Made by a program: the position numbers and the translations under genes
The notes under the pieces: model-generated
What the model saw: the letters and a program-made list of their open reading frames with translations, nothing else
The model's database searches: none
Told to the model about the DNA's origin: nothing
Assembly (NCBI GenBank): GCA_017354895.1
Contig: CP071498.1
Span: 1,736,001 to 1,800,000, forward strand
Direction of reading: 5' to 3'
DNA from: Podospora comata
Taxonomy: Eukaryota > Ascomycota > Sordariomycetes > Sordariales > Podosporaceae
DNA length: 64,000 nt
Shown here: piece by piece, positions 45,901-57,953 of the stretch
Numbering within the stretch: position 1 is the first letter of the stretch
Layout: each line of letters opens with the position of its first letter

Positions 45901-46503
45901 TCCGTAATACCGTCGTCGCCTAGCCCTAGCCGCCCTTATTAACTTTAAAGGCTTTATCGTTATACCCTATTTGTTTTATACTACTTATAATTTAACTTAT
46001 TACTTTCACGAACGTTCTTCCCGTTACGGCGAGTATATACGTCGAGGCCGTACTTATAACGTATTAGGTATTCCTACTACTATAAGTCGGTTAGTCCGTC
46101 TCTCTCTCGATATTCCGTTTAACCTTATTTAGTCGAGTACTTAGTTACCGAGCATCGTCGTTTATCTTTAGAGGAGCTAGCTACCGAGAAGCGATTCCTA
46201 AACGCCCACCGTAAAGCCGAAAAGGCTATACGTAAAGCGTAAAAAGCCGTTACGTATTTATCCCGCCTTCGCTAGCAGAAACGATATTTCTCGGAGCGGA
46301 GTGCCGCCATTATTAGCGAGGTAACACCTACGCTTAATCCTCCTATTACTGCTGCTCCTAGTACCGACCCCTCCTCCTAGCCTTTTATTTTACTTAACTA
46401 ACTATTTCCTAACCTTAGTACCGATCTTAGTGCGGCCGGTCCTTCTTTCCTATCCGTGTAGGATACCGTTAGTAGCGCGCCTTCCCCTTCCTAAAGTAGT
46501 TAA
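45901..46503 (+). pseudogene. Coding-like frame antisense to the retrotransposon genes
   Basis: Frame starting at 45901 on the plus strand. It reads coherently through a charged helical region (EHRRLSLEELATEKRFLNAH, then RKAEKAIRKA and KAVTYLSRLR) into a Pro/Ser/Thr-rich tail (PTLNPPITAAPSTDPSS). Every stop from 46135 to 46503 is TAA or TAG, as expected if CAA/CAG codons lost C by RIP. The region lies between the chromodomain and the 3' LTR, opposite in direction to gag-pol. The helical basic block resembles the C-terminal SRLRKQK-type segment of many transposon-linked fungal hypothetical proteins, but no function is assigned. The start codon is not identifiable. Confidence 0.45.
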
Positions 46504-46544
46504 GGCGCGTAACGCTATTTATATTTAGTCCCCTTTATACCTTC

Positions 46545-46617
46545 CAACCTTATAATATAGTATATAGTATGTCGATTATTACGTCGGAGGCGCAAGTTCG
46601 ATTCCTATCGAGGTTCT
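46545..46617 (+). tRNA. RIP-mutated tRNA-like sequence inside the retrotransposon
   Basis: A B-box/T-loop GTTCGATTCC at about 46596-46605, a D-arm-like TATAGTATATAGTATG at about 46555-46570, and complementary ends AACCT (46546-46550) and AGGTT (46611-46615) form a tRNA-sized 73 nt unit. The layout resembles Asp-type tRNAs, but the anticodon arm is degenerate and the anticodon cannot be read safely. It lies on the plus strand just outside the pol 3' end. It could be a captured tRNA or a tRNA-derived SINE head. Confidence 0.4.
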
Positions 46618-46689
46618 CCTAGCTTTATTTTATAGCTATTTAGCTATAAATTAGGGCCAGATCTTTTTACTTACTTAGGTTTTAGCCGG

Positions 46690-49640
46690 TCCGGATATCG
46701 TTAATGGAATTCCTTTTACTTATTTAGGTAATTAAAGTATACCTATAGTTCCCACGAATTATCTATAGCCGGATATCTTAATTAATTAATTAAATACTTT
46801 AATTTACTTTTATTAAACTATAAATTTAATATCTCTTTTACATTATACTTTTCTTTTTCGTCCTCCGTTACTACCTATATATTAGCTTTACTTGCCGGTA
46901 GTACGGGCTTTAGAAGTGAGATATGGAAAGTATATAACCGTAGACGTATCGTACTGGGTAGCTCTAATTTAAATACCGTCTCCGATATCTTTTTTTTAAC
47001 CCTAAACGGGCCTACTTTCCTATAGTTTAGCTTCTTACTAAATCTTTTAATACGTAAATTATATATAGAAAGGAATATTATATCTCCCCCCTTAAAGCAA
47101 AGTCCCTCGAGCCTTTTAGTATTATAATATTTCTATATCTTTTCCTTTATAAACTTTAATTTTTACTTAAGCTTACCGTAAAGTATATATATTTTATTTA
47201 CCTTAACCCTAGCCCTAAGTACTTTAACCGTAGGTCCCTACCGTAAATCTATTTCGTAACCGAAATTCGCAAAGAAAAGTATAACTCTCGTAGTCTCTAT
47301 TAACGATATATTATACGCTAGTTATACCGTAAGTAGTAATTTAACCTAATCGTCCTACTCGAAATTAATATAATTCCGTAAATACTATTCTATAATTTAA
47401 TTAAACCGTTCCGTTTAGCCGTCTATCTAAGGGTAGTAAGCCAATAATACTTTACTTATTACCCCTAGCTTTATTATTAACGCTTTCCAAAACTTCGATA
47501 CGAATTTAATATCGCGGTCCGTAATAAACTCTTTTAACTATATATATATTACTATAATATACTATAGTACTATATTTACTAATTATTTTACCGATTAGGT
47601 CTCCTTATATAGTAAAAAGTATATTTACTTAGTAAGCCTATCGATTACTATTAATATATTATTATACTTAACGCCGGTTACCGTATCTTTAAACTTTAGT
47701 AGCTTAATAATAAAGTTTATTATAATTAAACTCTATAGCCGTTCCGCTATTAGTAATAACTCTAGAAATCTATAAGGCTTATGCCTCGTAACTCTTATTC
47801 TCTCGCACGTATAGTATAATTAGATAGCTTCCTTAACGTCGTCCTTAATCTTTAGCCAGTTAAAGTACTACTTAATCTTTTCTATAGTCTTAGTAATACC
47901 TATATATCCTCCGAGCTTCGATACGTAAATCTCTATTACTAATATCGTCCTATTACTTAGTTTTACGTATACTCGATTCTTATACTATAGTTTTCCCTAA
48001 CTATTTTTCTAAATACCCTATAGCTCTAGCTCTTTCTACTAGTATTACTCTATAATATCGCTACCTAACTTCCTTTAGTACTTACTGGAAGTAGTCCTCT
48101 CGCGATATACTACGTAATACTTTATTTACGGCTATAGTAAATACTTAAAAGTACTATTTAGCGCCTCTTTAAGTAGTAGTGGTAACTCCCTAAGTATATC
48201 TTTATAATAGTCGGTACGCCGGCTAAGTACGTTTACTCTAGCGTTCTCCGAACCCTTTTTATAGTTAATTTAGAAATTAAATTCCGAGAGAAACTTTAAT
48301 TATTGTATCTACCGCGCGTTAAGGACCTTCGTAGTAATAAAGTACCGTAGATTCTTATAATCCGTATAGACCTGCACTTTATATTTAATACTATTAAAGT
48401 ATAGTTTCTATTCCTCGAATATTTCGATAATAATAAGTAATTCCTTATTATAGATTAAGTAATTTTAACGTACCCCTTTAAGCTTTTTCGAAAAGAAAGC
48501 TATTAAGTATAGTTTACTATTATCGTTTTACTATCTTAATTATTTACCGATTACGTAATTTAATATATTAACCTCGACCTTAAATAGTCGACTAGGGTTT
48601 AGTAATTTAAATATCGGGTCCTTTAAAATAATTTTTTTTAGCTTTTAAAAGGCTTACTTTTCTTTCTGCCCCTACCGGAACTCTATATCCTTTTTAATTA
48701 AGTAATTAAATAGCCGCGCGATACTTATATATTTACGGATAAATATCCGATAGAAATTCGTAAACCCTAAAAATTCTCTAACGTATATTTATAATTATAG
48801 CGTAAGCTAGTCTTTAACTACCGTAATTTTCTTAAGTTCTATACGAACCTCACTTAGCGATATTAAATATCCTAAATATACTATCTTTTATACGTAGAAC
48901 TCGCTCTTCTCCTTATTAACTAAGAGTCCGGCTCCGTATAGCGCGTCGAATATTTCTTATACGTATTACTTATACTTCTCTAAAGTACGTAAGTAAATAA
49001 AAACGTTATTAAAATAATATATTACTGTCTTATCGAGGTACTTCTGTATTATATAATTAACGAGAGATTAAAACGTCGCGGGCGTATTGGTTAGCCTAAA
49101 TAGTATTACGAGATACTTAAAATAATTATAGGATATGCGAAACGCTATTTTTTATTTATTTCTTTCCTTAATCCGTATATAGGCGTACCCGATAAGTATA
49201 TTTAAGCGTATAAAGTATTATGCCCTTACTAATTAACTTTATAACTTAGATATTAACGGTAGCGGGTAATTATTTTTTACTATCTCGTTATTTAACTGCC
49301 GGTAATCTATATATAGTCGCAAGCTACCGTCCTTTTTCGGTACGAAGAATATAGAATATCCTATTAGCGATATAGATTCTTTAATATATTTTTTCTTTAA
49401 ATTTTCGTTTAAGTACTTCTATAGTTCCTTACTTTACTTATCGTTAATATAATAGACTTTAAATAGCTATAGCTTAGCTCTTTCTTTTAATTTACATTCG
49501 TAGTCCTACGGCCCTCGCTCTAAGAGTCCTTCTAAATACTTTACTGTAAAAGCTAGATATCCTTAATATTTTACCGGTATTACCTTTTTTTTACTTTTTT
49601 CTACGTTATTATAATAAATATATTTATTAACCTCCAATAT
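46690..49640 (-). pseudogene. Decayed gypsy pol (RT, RNase H, integrase, chromodomain)
   Basis: Unrestored fragments are readable on the minus strand. [14 protein letters not shown], then [11 protein letters not shown] (49.37-49.26 kb), YYFNNVFIY (~49.01) and REFLGFTNFYRIFIRKY (~48.74). RNase H: PSRLFKVEV and LIAFFSKKLKG. Integrase: DRDIKFVSKFWKAL (~47.50) and DG-TERFN (~47.42). Chromodomain: YNVKEILNL, KLKYLIN and YPAIDNSWEL (~46.8). Dozens of TAA/TAG interrupt each part. The coordinates bracket what I could read; protease and gag borders are not resolved. Confidence 0.85.
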
Positions 49641-52078
49641 TTTTACTAACGTCGTTAACCTTACTTTTTCGATCTTACTACTTATATCGATAGAATATAC
49701 TATTACTTTTTAAGCTCCTTACGGTAATACCGTAGAGGGTACTTATCCTATACTCTACTCTATACGTACTTTTAATCTCTTATCGTTAGTTAAATACTTT
49801 TAAAGCTTTTTTAGTCGTAAATAACTATTATCCCTCTAATCGATATTTAAATTATAATTTTTATATTATAATTACCTTAGGATTATATCCTTTAAGGGTC
49901 CTATATTTATAATATTAAATATAATTAAAGTTATTTTTCCTTCGACTATAATATTTAGGGATAGTATTTCCCTATAGACCTTTTACGTAGAAAATAGTCC
50001 TTATATAACGATTTATTCTTTCTTTTTCTTTTATAGTATACGGGCCTAGTATACGAACTATAGCGAAATTAAGTTCGTTTCCGCATTACTATCTATTAAT
50101 ATTATTACTTAAATATCTTTTTAATACATTATAACCTAAAGGTATTTATTTTTCTTACCTCCTTCCTATATAGTAGCGATCTCGCTAACGAGCGCCGGAT
50201 CGTTATCCTACACTTTTACCTTACGCCGATACTTACGAAAATACCGTTCGTAGTCTATTAGAGGTTACCGGCCCCCGCGAAAGACTACGAGTCGTTTCCT
50301 AAGCGGTTATATTATTTAAGAGCGTCCTCCTACTTTATATTAGTTAGTTACACGAAGTTCCTTAACTATACCCGCCTAACTTCCTTCTATAAATATATAC
50401 TATCGTCTATATTCCTGCCGTCTATATACTCGAGGTAATATCTCGTATACCTTAGAGTAGACTGTATTACCTAAAGGCTATCCTTCAGTTTAACCGGGTC
50501 CTAAACCTTCTATAAAATATAATCGTTTAGTTCTTCCTAGGCTCTCTCCTATCTTACTATAGTCCTTTTAACTAATTATAGCTTACCCTCCTTACCTACC
50601 TTACGTACCGGCCAGTGGCCGTATAGCGATTTACTTTAATAGTGCTTTATATATCCGTATATAATACACTGGAACTAAGGTACTTTCCGATGCCCCGGAT
50701 ACTTAGGATAAAGTTATACCGTATTTCCCTTATAGGGCGTATCTCCTAGCAACTTCGCGATCCTAATACTGGCGACCTTCTTAGTAATATTTATAGTGAC
50801 TCGTGCTATTTAATCCTGTAATACCTATATCTAAAGATCTCCTTTTTCGTATTCCGCCTTTAGCCTTTTTATTACTTCCCGCAGCTTTTAGAACTCTACT
50901 TCCTCTTGTTCGGCGTGCCAGTTAGAGTTTTCCTCGAAGCTTACTACTCTACCTTACTAATACCCGATAGCTACGACCTTTATAATCCTCGGTCCCCTCG
51001 ATATAGTAATTACTGCAATCTCCTTTTTCTATCCGAGTCTCTTAGGTACCCTATAGTCTTTCTTAAAGTATCCTACCTTACTGTAATTAAAATACTTAAA
51101 GTTATTTCTGCCCTAGCCCCGGCCTTATAGTCTCTATTACTATATAGTATCGACCTCTATCGGTCCTATATATATAATACTAAAGTAATTAATATTGGGG
51201 TATCTTCTCTTTTACTTATTATTAAGACGGTTATTACTGAAGTATCCTTTATTATTATTATTACTGTAGTAACTCCTGCTACTTTTCTTCTCCGTGCGCC
51301 GCTAGAATTACCGATCGTCGATCCGAATAGCTATAGTAATATATTTATCGATAATATTAGGCCTCGACTCCTTATATAATTTATTTTTTACTTCTTCCTT
51401 AAGGCTATTATAGAAAAACTATATTAACCCCTTATCGTTAATAATACTACGTAAGCTATCGATCTTAAATAGAGCTACGTAATTAGCCGCTAAACGCGTT
51501 TAACGTAGGTTTGCGAGCCTCTCCTACGCGCGCCTTACCTTATCGTACTCCCTAAATACCTCCTTAAGCTTAATCTTAAAGATACGATAGCTTTCGAAGT
51601 ATTCCGTAGTAATTTTCTTTTAGTCCTTTAGTTTCTGTTCGTAGTAATTATTAAGGATAAGCTCGAACTACGCGAGAGCCCTATCCTTAAGTCTAATAGC
51701 CGCGAAGATTACCTTTAACTTTTCGTTAATAAATTAATTTAGGTAATAACGAAAATAGATTTTAAATTAAATTAAGAACCCTCTAAGCTTTACTTTTCCT
51801 CCTCTATAGTGCTCCGGTACCGGGAATTTAACGGTTAACTTAAGTACGGTTATAATAGTAATAATCTACTTCCGGGTTTACTAAACTTTATTTTTAAGCT
51901 CTTTAATACGTTTAATAATTTATTTTATAATAGTAAATATAGGTTTAGTATTAATAAAAGGTCCTTCCCTATTTAGGCTAAGCGGGACGCCTCCTATCTA
52001 AGTATTTTTAGGTCCGGCTATAATAGTAAAAAAATATTTTTAACTTATTTATAATAAAATTAAAGTAAGTATATAACG

Positions 52079-52499
52079 TATAACGAACCCCTATTTAGAA
52101 CCTCTAAAAGGGATACTAGTCGAAAGTACTTTTAAATAATCGTAGCTCGGTATAGCTAAATAGTATATAATAAAATATCTTAATATAAATATTAAATACC
52201 GTAAATATAAACTTAAATTATATACTACGGAACTATTTATTTACACTAGTTAGTTCCTCCGTATATATAGACCTCGTGCTAAGCCTTGATTATTGTAATT
52301 ATTCCGCTCATTCTCAATGATCGTAATGATCGCTATGATCCTCCGTAACTCCCCATTGGTTGTATTGCCGCGATCACTGTATCTTCCCAGTCTGCTGCCC
52401 ATAATCGCGTAGCCTTACCCTGATTGGTCCTACTAGCGATTGGCTGTGCGTTTTGTGCCCCGCACACGGTCTGTCCTGCCTGTTGGCTTAACTGTGACA
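52079..52499 (-). repeat. 5' LTR of the chromovirus (right copy)
   Basis: 421 bp. Positions 52079 to about 52288 are strongly RIP-mutated (TATAACGAACCCC where the left LTR has TGTGACGAACCCC). From about 52290 to 52499 the sequence is essentially unmutated, with many CpA/TpG, ending ACTGTGACA before the ATTAC duplication. Confidence 0.9.
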
Positions 52500-52509
52500 A
52501 TTACGTACA

Positions 52510-53830
52510 TTTAATAATTCTACTATATAATTCTTGCTCGTCTATTAATCTATATATTATTAGCTTCTAGTTTAATAAAATAACCTATAAGATTTATATA
52601 ATCGTTTATCGTATTCTAAAGCGTCTTTACCGGAGTAAGAACTTTAAATAATATCTTTTCTAACTATTACTTTGGTTCCTAAATAATAAAGTAGCTACAG
52701 CGCTTTCGCTCTTAGGAAAAAGCTTTTCGGAAATCCTAACCGAATTAAGTAAACTTTTTAGGAACATACTAATACGTAATTAATATAGAACTAAATCGCT
52801 ATAACTCTATATTTTCTAAATTTTATTTATAAAGCAGCCTTTAAGTTTAGTAGAGTTTCACTATATGCTATAAGCGGGCTTATTAGAGTAGTGTCTTATC
52901 GATCCCGAGTTATTAAATAATATATATATGGATACTATTAAACTAGTTATAAGTTCCTTGAAGGGGCTTATTGAGATTACTAAATCTAAGTAGCCGACTA
53001 TATAATTCTTTTATAAATTAGTACGGGAATTTTTAGTAAAAGAAAAGGGCGCCCAGGATTTGTGGCCTGAACTTGGATTAGACTTGGAGGGTCTAAGCTA
53101 CGAAATCCTCGAGCGTTATTACAATACGTACCTGTATTATTTAAGAGCATAGGCGACTATCGTTGTACCCGAGGGTAGAGATGACGAATGGAACGCCATA
53201 GCTAAGAAATATTCGTTCCTAGAGTATGCCGGTTAGCAGGTCCTCTACTAGGCTAATACTGTAGTACCTGTCGTTTTGTAAAACGTTTTTTAACCTAGTT
53301 TTTTACTTCGGCGGAATCAGGGTAATTAACTATATTAAGAAGTTTAGAGCTTGGCGGTATAGTTCCTATGCAACCTCGCTCTATATACTAACAAATAAAG
53401 GGCTGGGAAACCTTATTTGTATATAGATAAAAAGAGAGCCGGCTACCGACGTTTATAGGGAAAGGTACTAGTATCCGCTTTTCGCTACGTTAGTAAACGG
53501 TTATAAAAGTGCCGTAGCCGTACTTTTGGGCTCGTCATTAACTGTCTACAATGGCGTCGGTATCACTAAAGGTTTAAACTATAAGAAGGACTTGAGGGAT
53601 CACTAAGATCGGACGTTAGTATCGTGGGCTGCCCAGGACGGTAAGTTAAGTATTATAGAATTATTAATTTAAAGAGGGCTAGACCCTAATAAAGTCGATG
53701 GGAGAGGATATACGCCGCTTTATCGGGATCTAGAGAATAGCTACGGAAATATCGCGCAGCTTCTCATCGACAACGGGGCGGATGTCAAGGCTCAGACCAG
53801 TTCTGTGTCGAGGGCACTGATTAAGTAACA
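52510..53830 (+). pseudogene. NACHT-ankyrin (NLR-type) pseudogene, 3' part
   Basis: The frame reads VISSLKGLIEITKSK, then FFYKLVREFLVKEKGAQDLW then PELGLDLEGLSYEILE. This is the winged-helix to linker segment that follows NACHT domains in fungal NLRs (ITKSKQPTVQFIHESVRDFL in relatives). It continues into ankyrin repeats: VSWAAQDGKLSIIELLI, then RGLDPNKVDGRGYTPLY and YGNIAQLLIDNGADVKA. Stops are TAA/TAG and frameshifts occur. CpA/TpG loss is moderate and fades toward 53800. The NACHT core is not readable; the retrotransposon abuts the 5' side. Confidence 0.7.
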
Positions 53831-55159
53831 TTCTTTCGGTTTATTTTGAGCGGTTTGTAAAGCGCTTATTATTTTTACCACCTTCGCTTAAAGGAATGGC
53901 CTGGGAAACAAAGTCGTGTCAGAAAGAAAGCGGTCTTACTAGCAAGGAGTTCATCCTTCAGTTAGCGGTGGGCATGATCTGTCGACCATGTGGCAGAATA
54001 AATCCTGCAGAAAGGTCCATAAAAGAGAGCAGGAACAGAGAAGAAAAAGCAGTACAGTCACACAGTTGCAACCCCCATTATATGGACCGTCATAGAGTAC
54101 ATCGTGTTATCTAACAAGTCGTACTGTCACGGCCCTGGCCACGGGCGGGGCATGGAGAGCTCCTAGCCAATCAATAAGGAGCCAATCAGAATTGGAGCGC
54201 CGGTGAATCACCAGGCAAGAAGTGATCCAGAGAAATCCAAAGGTGACGGGAGCGCAGAGAATCAACCTGGAGAAGTGATACATTGTGAAAAGCTCGCTGC
54301 TCAAGGCGGACGAGATATCCAAATTTCCATCTCTTCGGAATCAGCAAACTTACCAGAATGACTGCGCCGGAGGTGGGACTGACGCCAAAGATGTGACTGA
54401 TGCCAGCTGGCAAGTCACGGCGAAGCTGAGTGCGTTAGACTGCATCCAATCATACACCGGGCGAGAGCTGTTGGCGCGATCTGCACATCTGGAACACATT
54501 CCACACACTTTAACATCGCGGTGTGGGCGTGTCTGCATTCTCTAATCTGTAACGGTTGAGACGGACCAAGCCTGTCCGTTAACGAACCGTTTGGCGGCAC
54601 GCTTTCTTCCACATTTTGAAGTAAACAATATACCCTTTTTGGAGTCGCCCATCCTCGCAGTCATGCTACATGACGGCCAGATCAGTACTCAGGTGGGTGA
54701 CCACTGGGGAATCCCTGGTGTTGTATGTTTTTGGCTCCATTCTCAAGACTTGGCACCAGCCCCCTTTTTGTCCGTGAGCTGTCACCCTTCTCCTGTTGAG
54801 AAAAACAAAAGCACAAAAAAGTAAGTTGAGGATAGTAGCCTGTTTGAAAGGAGTGACTTCTATTCGACTTGAAATGAGAAGACTAGAAGTACAGGAACAA
54901 AATGCAAGCTATATACACATATACATAAGAGGCAGACTCTCTGCTCTAAACAAATGACCAGTTACTTGGGTATCAATGAGTGTGGCATTGGCCACCTGTG
55001 CCAACAAGAAAAGGAGAAATGTTTCTCGACCATCAGGCAATGACATAGGAAAAATGAATGTTGTGCCTTGGTGGCCTGCCATCCAGTCACCTGTTGTTCA
55101 TGTCGGTTTCGTGTCGTCAGCTCTTTCCACCCCGGAGCTCCATATCCATACAGCCTTGC
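53831..55159. other. Intergenic region leaving the RIP island
   Basis: About 1.3 kb. Composition returns to normal by 53900. A TGTCACGG at 54126 followed by CCAATCA-type words (54168-54190) may be another LTR edge, but no second end is found. No gene is supported. Confidence 0.35.
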
Positions 55160-56048
55160 TTAAGCCTCAAAGTCCTCCAAGAACTCAGCCAGCACATCGG
55201 GATCCCTTAAATCACCATCAAGCTCGACCGCCCTCTGGATGAGCGCCTGCAGCTTCATCTCCGACGCCTTCACGCTGCGAGCGAGGAGGCGTCTGGCGTT
55301 CGCAGCTCCAGTGTCAGTGCCGTTGTTTCCATTGCCAACCTCCACGTTGTTGTCAGCATTGTTGTTACCAGCTGCGCCAGCCATCTGCACCGGCACAACA
55401 CCCCCGAACGGTCCAGCTCTGGCGCTGTTCTGGCACCTCACAAGGCAGACATTCTCCTGACCAGCGACAGTCCCCGTGCACTGCTGGTTAGCGGGGATGC
55501 TAGCCGTCAGGGGGAAAGCGGTAGTTTGTCCTTGCTGTAATTCTCATTGTCAGTCATGATTCCTCGTTATATAGTCTGAAATCGCTGGAGAGACTTACCC
55601 GATTGCGAGAGTTGCGCCCTGGGACATTTTGTGTGACTTGGATGTTGGACCATTGTTGGCCTGTGGCATCGGCATTGATCATGCACTGGTAGGGACCACC
55701 GCCATCGGCGTTGACCTGGTGAAGCATCATCGAGACCTCACCTCCTGGGGTGACCTGGGGAAGCTGGTCTCCTGTCTCAGCGAGAATAGCCCTCGTGCCG
55801 GCTTCAAGCTGGTTATCGCCGGCACCGATCGTCTCGCCAAAGGTTTGAGCAGACGAGCCACGGAAGCGGGTGGAGTCCTGCTGGAAGGGACGGCGGCGGG
55901 TGCCGTCACGGGGAGTGGTGGTGTCGATGCCGAGGGCCATGCCGGAGCCGCCTGCGTTGCCGGTTGCTTGGACGATGGCGCCATGGGCGGTGACGAGGGG
56001 GAGGACCGGGAGGAGGAGGGTGAGAAGGGTGGTGAGAGAGGGAGACAT
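55160..56048 (-). CDS. Egh16-like (MAS/GAS1 family) secreted protein
   Basis: Exon 1 is 56048-55599 and exon 2 is 55534-55160, with a 64 nt GTAAGT...TTACAG intron in phase 0, 274 residues. A signal peptide [21 protein letters not shown] ends at [14 protein letters not shown], the family's mature start. Next come [18 protein letters not shown], then [16 protein letters not shown] and, after the intron, [18 protein letters not shown] and [10 protein letters not shown]. The C-terminal ~80 residues form an Asn/Gly-rich linker and an acidic helix. The family (gEgh16/MAS3/GAS1) was described from germ tubes and appressoria of pathogens but is also found in saprobes. The molecular role is unknown. 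Possible start alternatives further upstream lack a signal peptide. Confidence 0.87.
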
Positions 56049-57953
56049 GATGAGGATGTGAGGTTGGTGTTTTTTGAAGAAGTGAATAAAGTGATAGAGG
56101 TTGTAAAGTGGACCCTGCCGGCGGGAGGTTGGAAAAGATAGATGTGAATAGAAGAAGATGCTGAGTTGGTCTCCTGGACGCTTGAGGGTGAAGGTGAGGA
56201 TGAAGATGTAGAACTGGCTGATGAGAGAGGGATGGTGATGGCTTCTTATAGACAATTCTCTCAGCCCTCTCGTCCATATCGTTGTGATCATGAGTCCACC
56301 ACATCAAGGTCGACTGCCGCCCTTGTGAGCCGACACCCGAGTTTGCCAGCACATTCTCTCTGTTTGTTTTCATCCGATGTTGTCGAAACTTACCCCTCAA
56401 GTGACGAGAAATCGCTCAGGCACGCAGAAACAACCGCTTCGGGCAAGTTGCGTCGACTCCAAAACATTTGCCCAGGAACTTCAACGTGAGGCAGTGCTGA
56501 GCGCCAGAGTTTCGAGGGGTCTTGTCGACGGCCTCCTTCCCCTCCGCAGCAGATACCAAGCAGTCAGTACTAGTGCATCTCTCGCCGTGCTGTCATCCAG
56601 GAAGACCGGTGAAGCTTGAAGAACTGCTGACTTTAGCAGCCAGCCAGCTAGAAGTTGTAAGTACGCTGAACTTCATTTCCTGGGTGATCCACAATAGCCA
56701 TGAAGCTGATCTGGGGATCACGATAGTGTTAGCAGGAGAGAGCACCTAGCCTGTTTGCCAATGCATGCATTCAACTTACAGATCTACAAACAGAGTCTTC
56801 CTGTCGTGGTCCCTGATGGCAGACCCGAGATCCGTCTTGGCTCCGGATGCCACACTCGCTTTGACTGTTCGGTTGGACAAATAAGCTTTGACAGGTTGGC
56901 AAACCATTCATCACCGTCGCCGAGATATCCCGTAAGCCAGTAAGAACTCGTGATGGCTGCCCAGAGTTGTAGTTGCAAGACGAAACATCTGTGCACCAGA
57001 AACAGTAACCCGGTTAGACATCTTGGCGATAAAATCCCCGAGAGCTGTCACCCTGATGGCAGGTTTCATCGTGTTCGACCAATAGGGCTGCAAGACTTAT
57101 TGCACCCCAACAAAGTCTTGAAAGCGATGCATAAAAGCAGTTTGAGGACTCGGTGAGTTGCCCTTGTGGTTTGCTGTGCTCTAAAAAAGCCTTTTTGCGC
57201 GACAGAATCTCATTCTTTGAAGACTATCCTCATCATCAGTTCATTTTGGGGACATAGAAGTAAGACAAAAAAGCGCTGTTGAGGTTATCAGTCGCAGGCG
57301 GAGCCTCGATAATTGGCTGCTCAAAATCAGTTTCACGAACTCTTCTCTTTCCCTACAAGGGGATTTTTTTTTGGGAGTGGCTGTGCACGCATGATTATTC
57401 TTTTGTTCTTTTGCTTCTAGTTTCGAGCAAAAAAACAAGGGTGAGAAATCCGAGGATCTGCTGAAACGTTTGTTCGATCTCGCAGCCTTGCTGTCGATCA
57501 AACGCGGCGAACCCCTTTCACAAGGGCTCAAGAACCCACCACCTGCCAATCGCATCAGCACCGCTATCGAGAAAATAAACCTGTAGAAACATTTCAACAT
57601 CACATAAAACTTGGATATTGGTATGCTGTTGGAAGCGCTAAAACGCATGGATGCTTATTCGCAGGTTTCTCAGCATGTGAGCACCAGGCCATGCCGGAGA
57701 TCCAGAGCGGAAACACCATCCATGGCGTGGCAGCCATAGAAAATATTTGAGCAGCGATGAACTAACAGAGGGCTTCCCCTTGAGCTTCTCAAAACAGGAT
57801 ATTGTCTGGTAGTTTCACCGTCCACTCAGAAGGGGGCCCGATGGTCTCTGCCCCTGAGGACGTCGAAGTATTGACCGGGACGGGTCAAAGTATCGTATCG
57901 CGAAGTTGGCCGTTCTGCTGCCCGTGAAGACATGAAAGTGGTGTTAGGTTGTA
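56049..57953. other. Intergenic region, Egh16-like / HEI10
   Basis: About 1.9 kb between the Egh16-like start and the HEI10 stop, both genes on the minus strand. Short frames (for example 57241-57648 minus) have no family resemblance. No gene or RNA is recognised. Confidence 0.4.

Larger units (their letters stand above)
45316..52499 (-). mobile_element. RIP-inactivated Ty3/gypsy chromovirus LTR retrotransposon
   Basis: 7184 bp with 421 bp terminal repeats and a 5 bp target duplication ATTAC (45311-45315 and 52500-52504). On the minus strand, after the 5' LTR (52499-52079), the order is gag-like helices (about 51.6-51.4 kb), reverse transcriptase (about 49.40-48.69), RNase H (48.64-48.47), integrase (47.96-47.40) and chromodomain (46.89-46.69). 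This is the Ty3/gypsy order with a chromovirus C terminus. All frames are broken by TAA/TAG and the RT active site reads YFNN where Y-x-D-D is expected. CpA and TpG are nearly absent over the interior while CpG is kept, the signature of RIP. Confidence 0.93.

Noticed and set aside
50906-51130. 74-codon plus-strand frame inside the retrotransposon
   Set aside because: It is antisense to the gag/pol region in RIP-mutated DNA. It stays open by chance and shows no motif.
54126-54300. Possible further solo LTR starting TGTCACGG
   Set aside because: Only the first 8-10 bp and some CCAATCA words resemble the other LTRs. No second terminus or target duplication was found.
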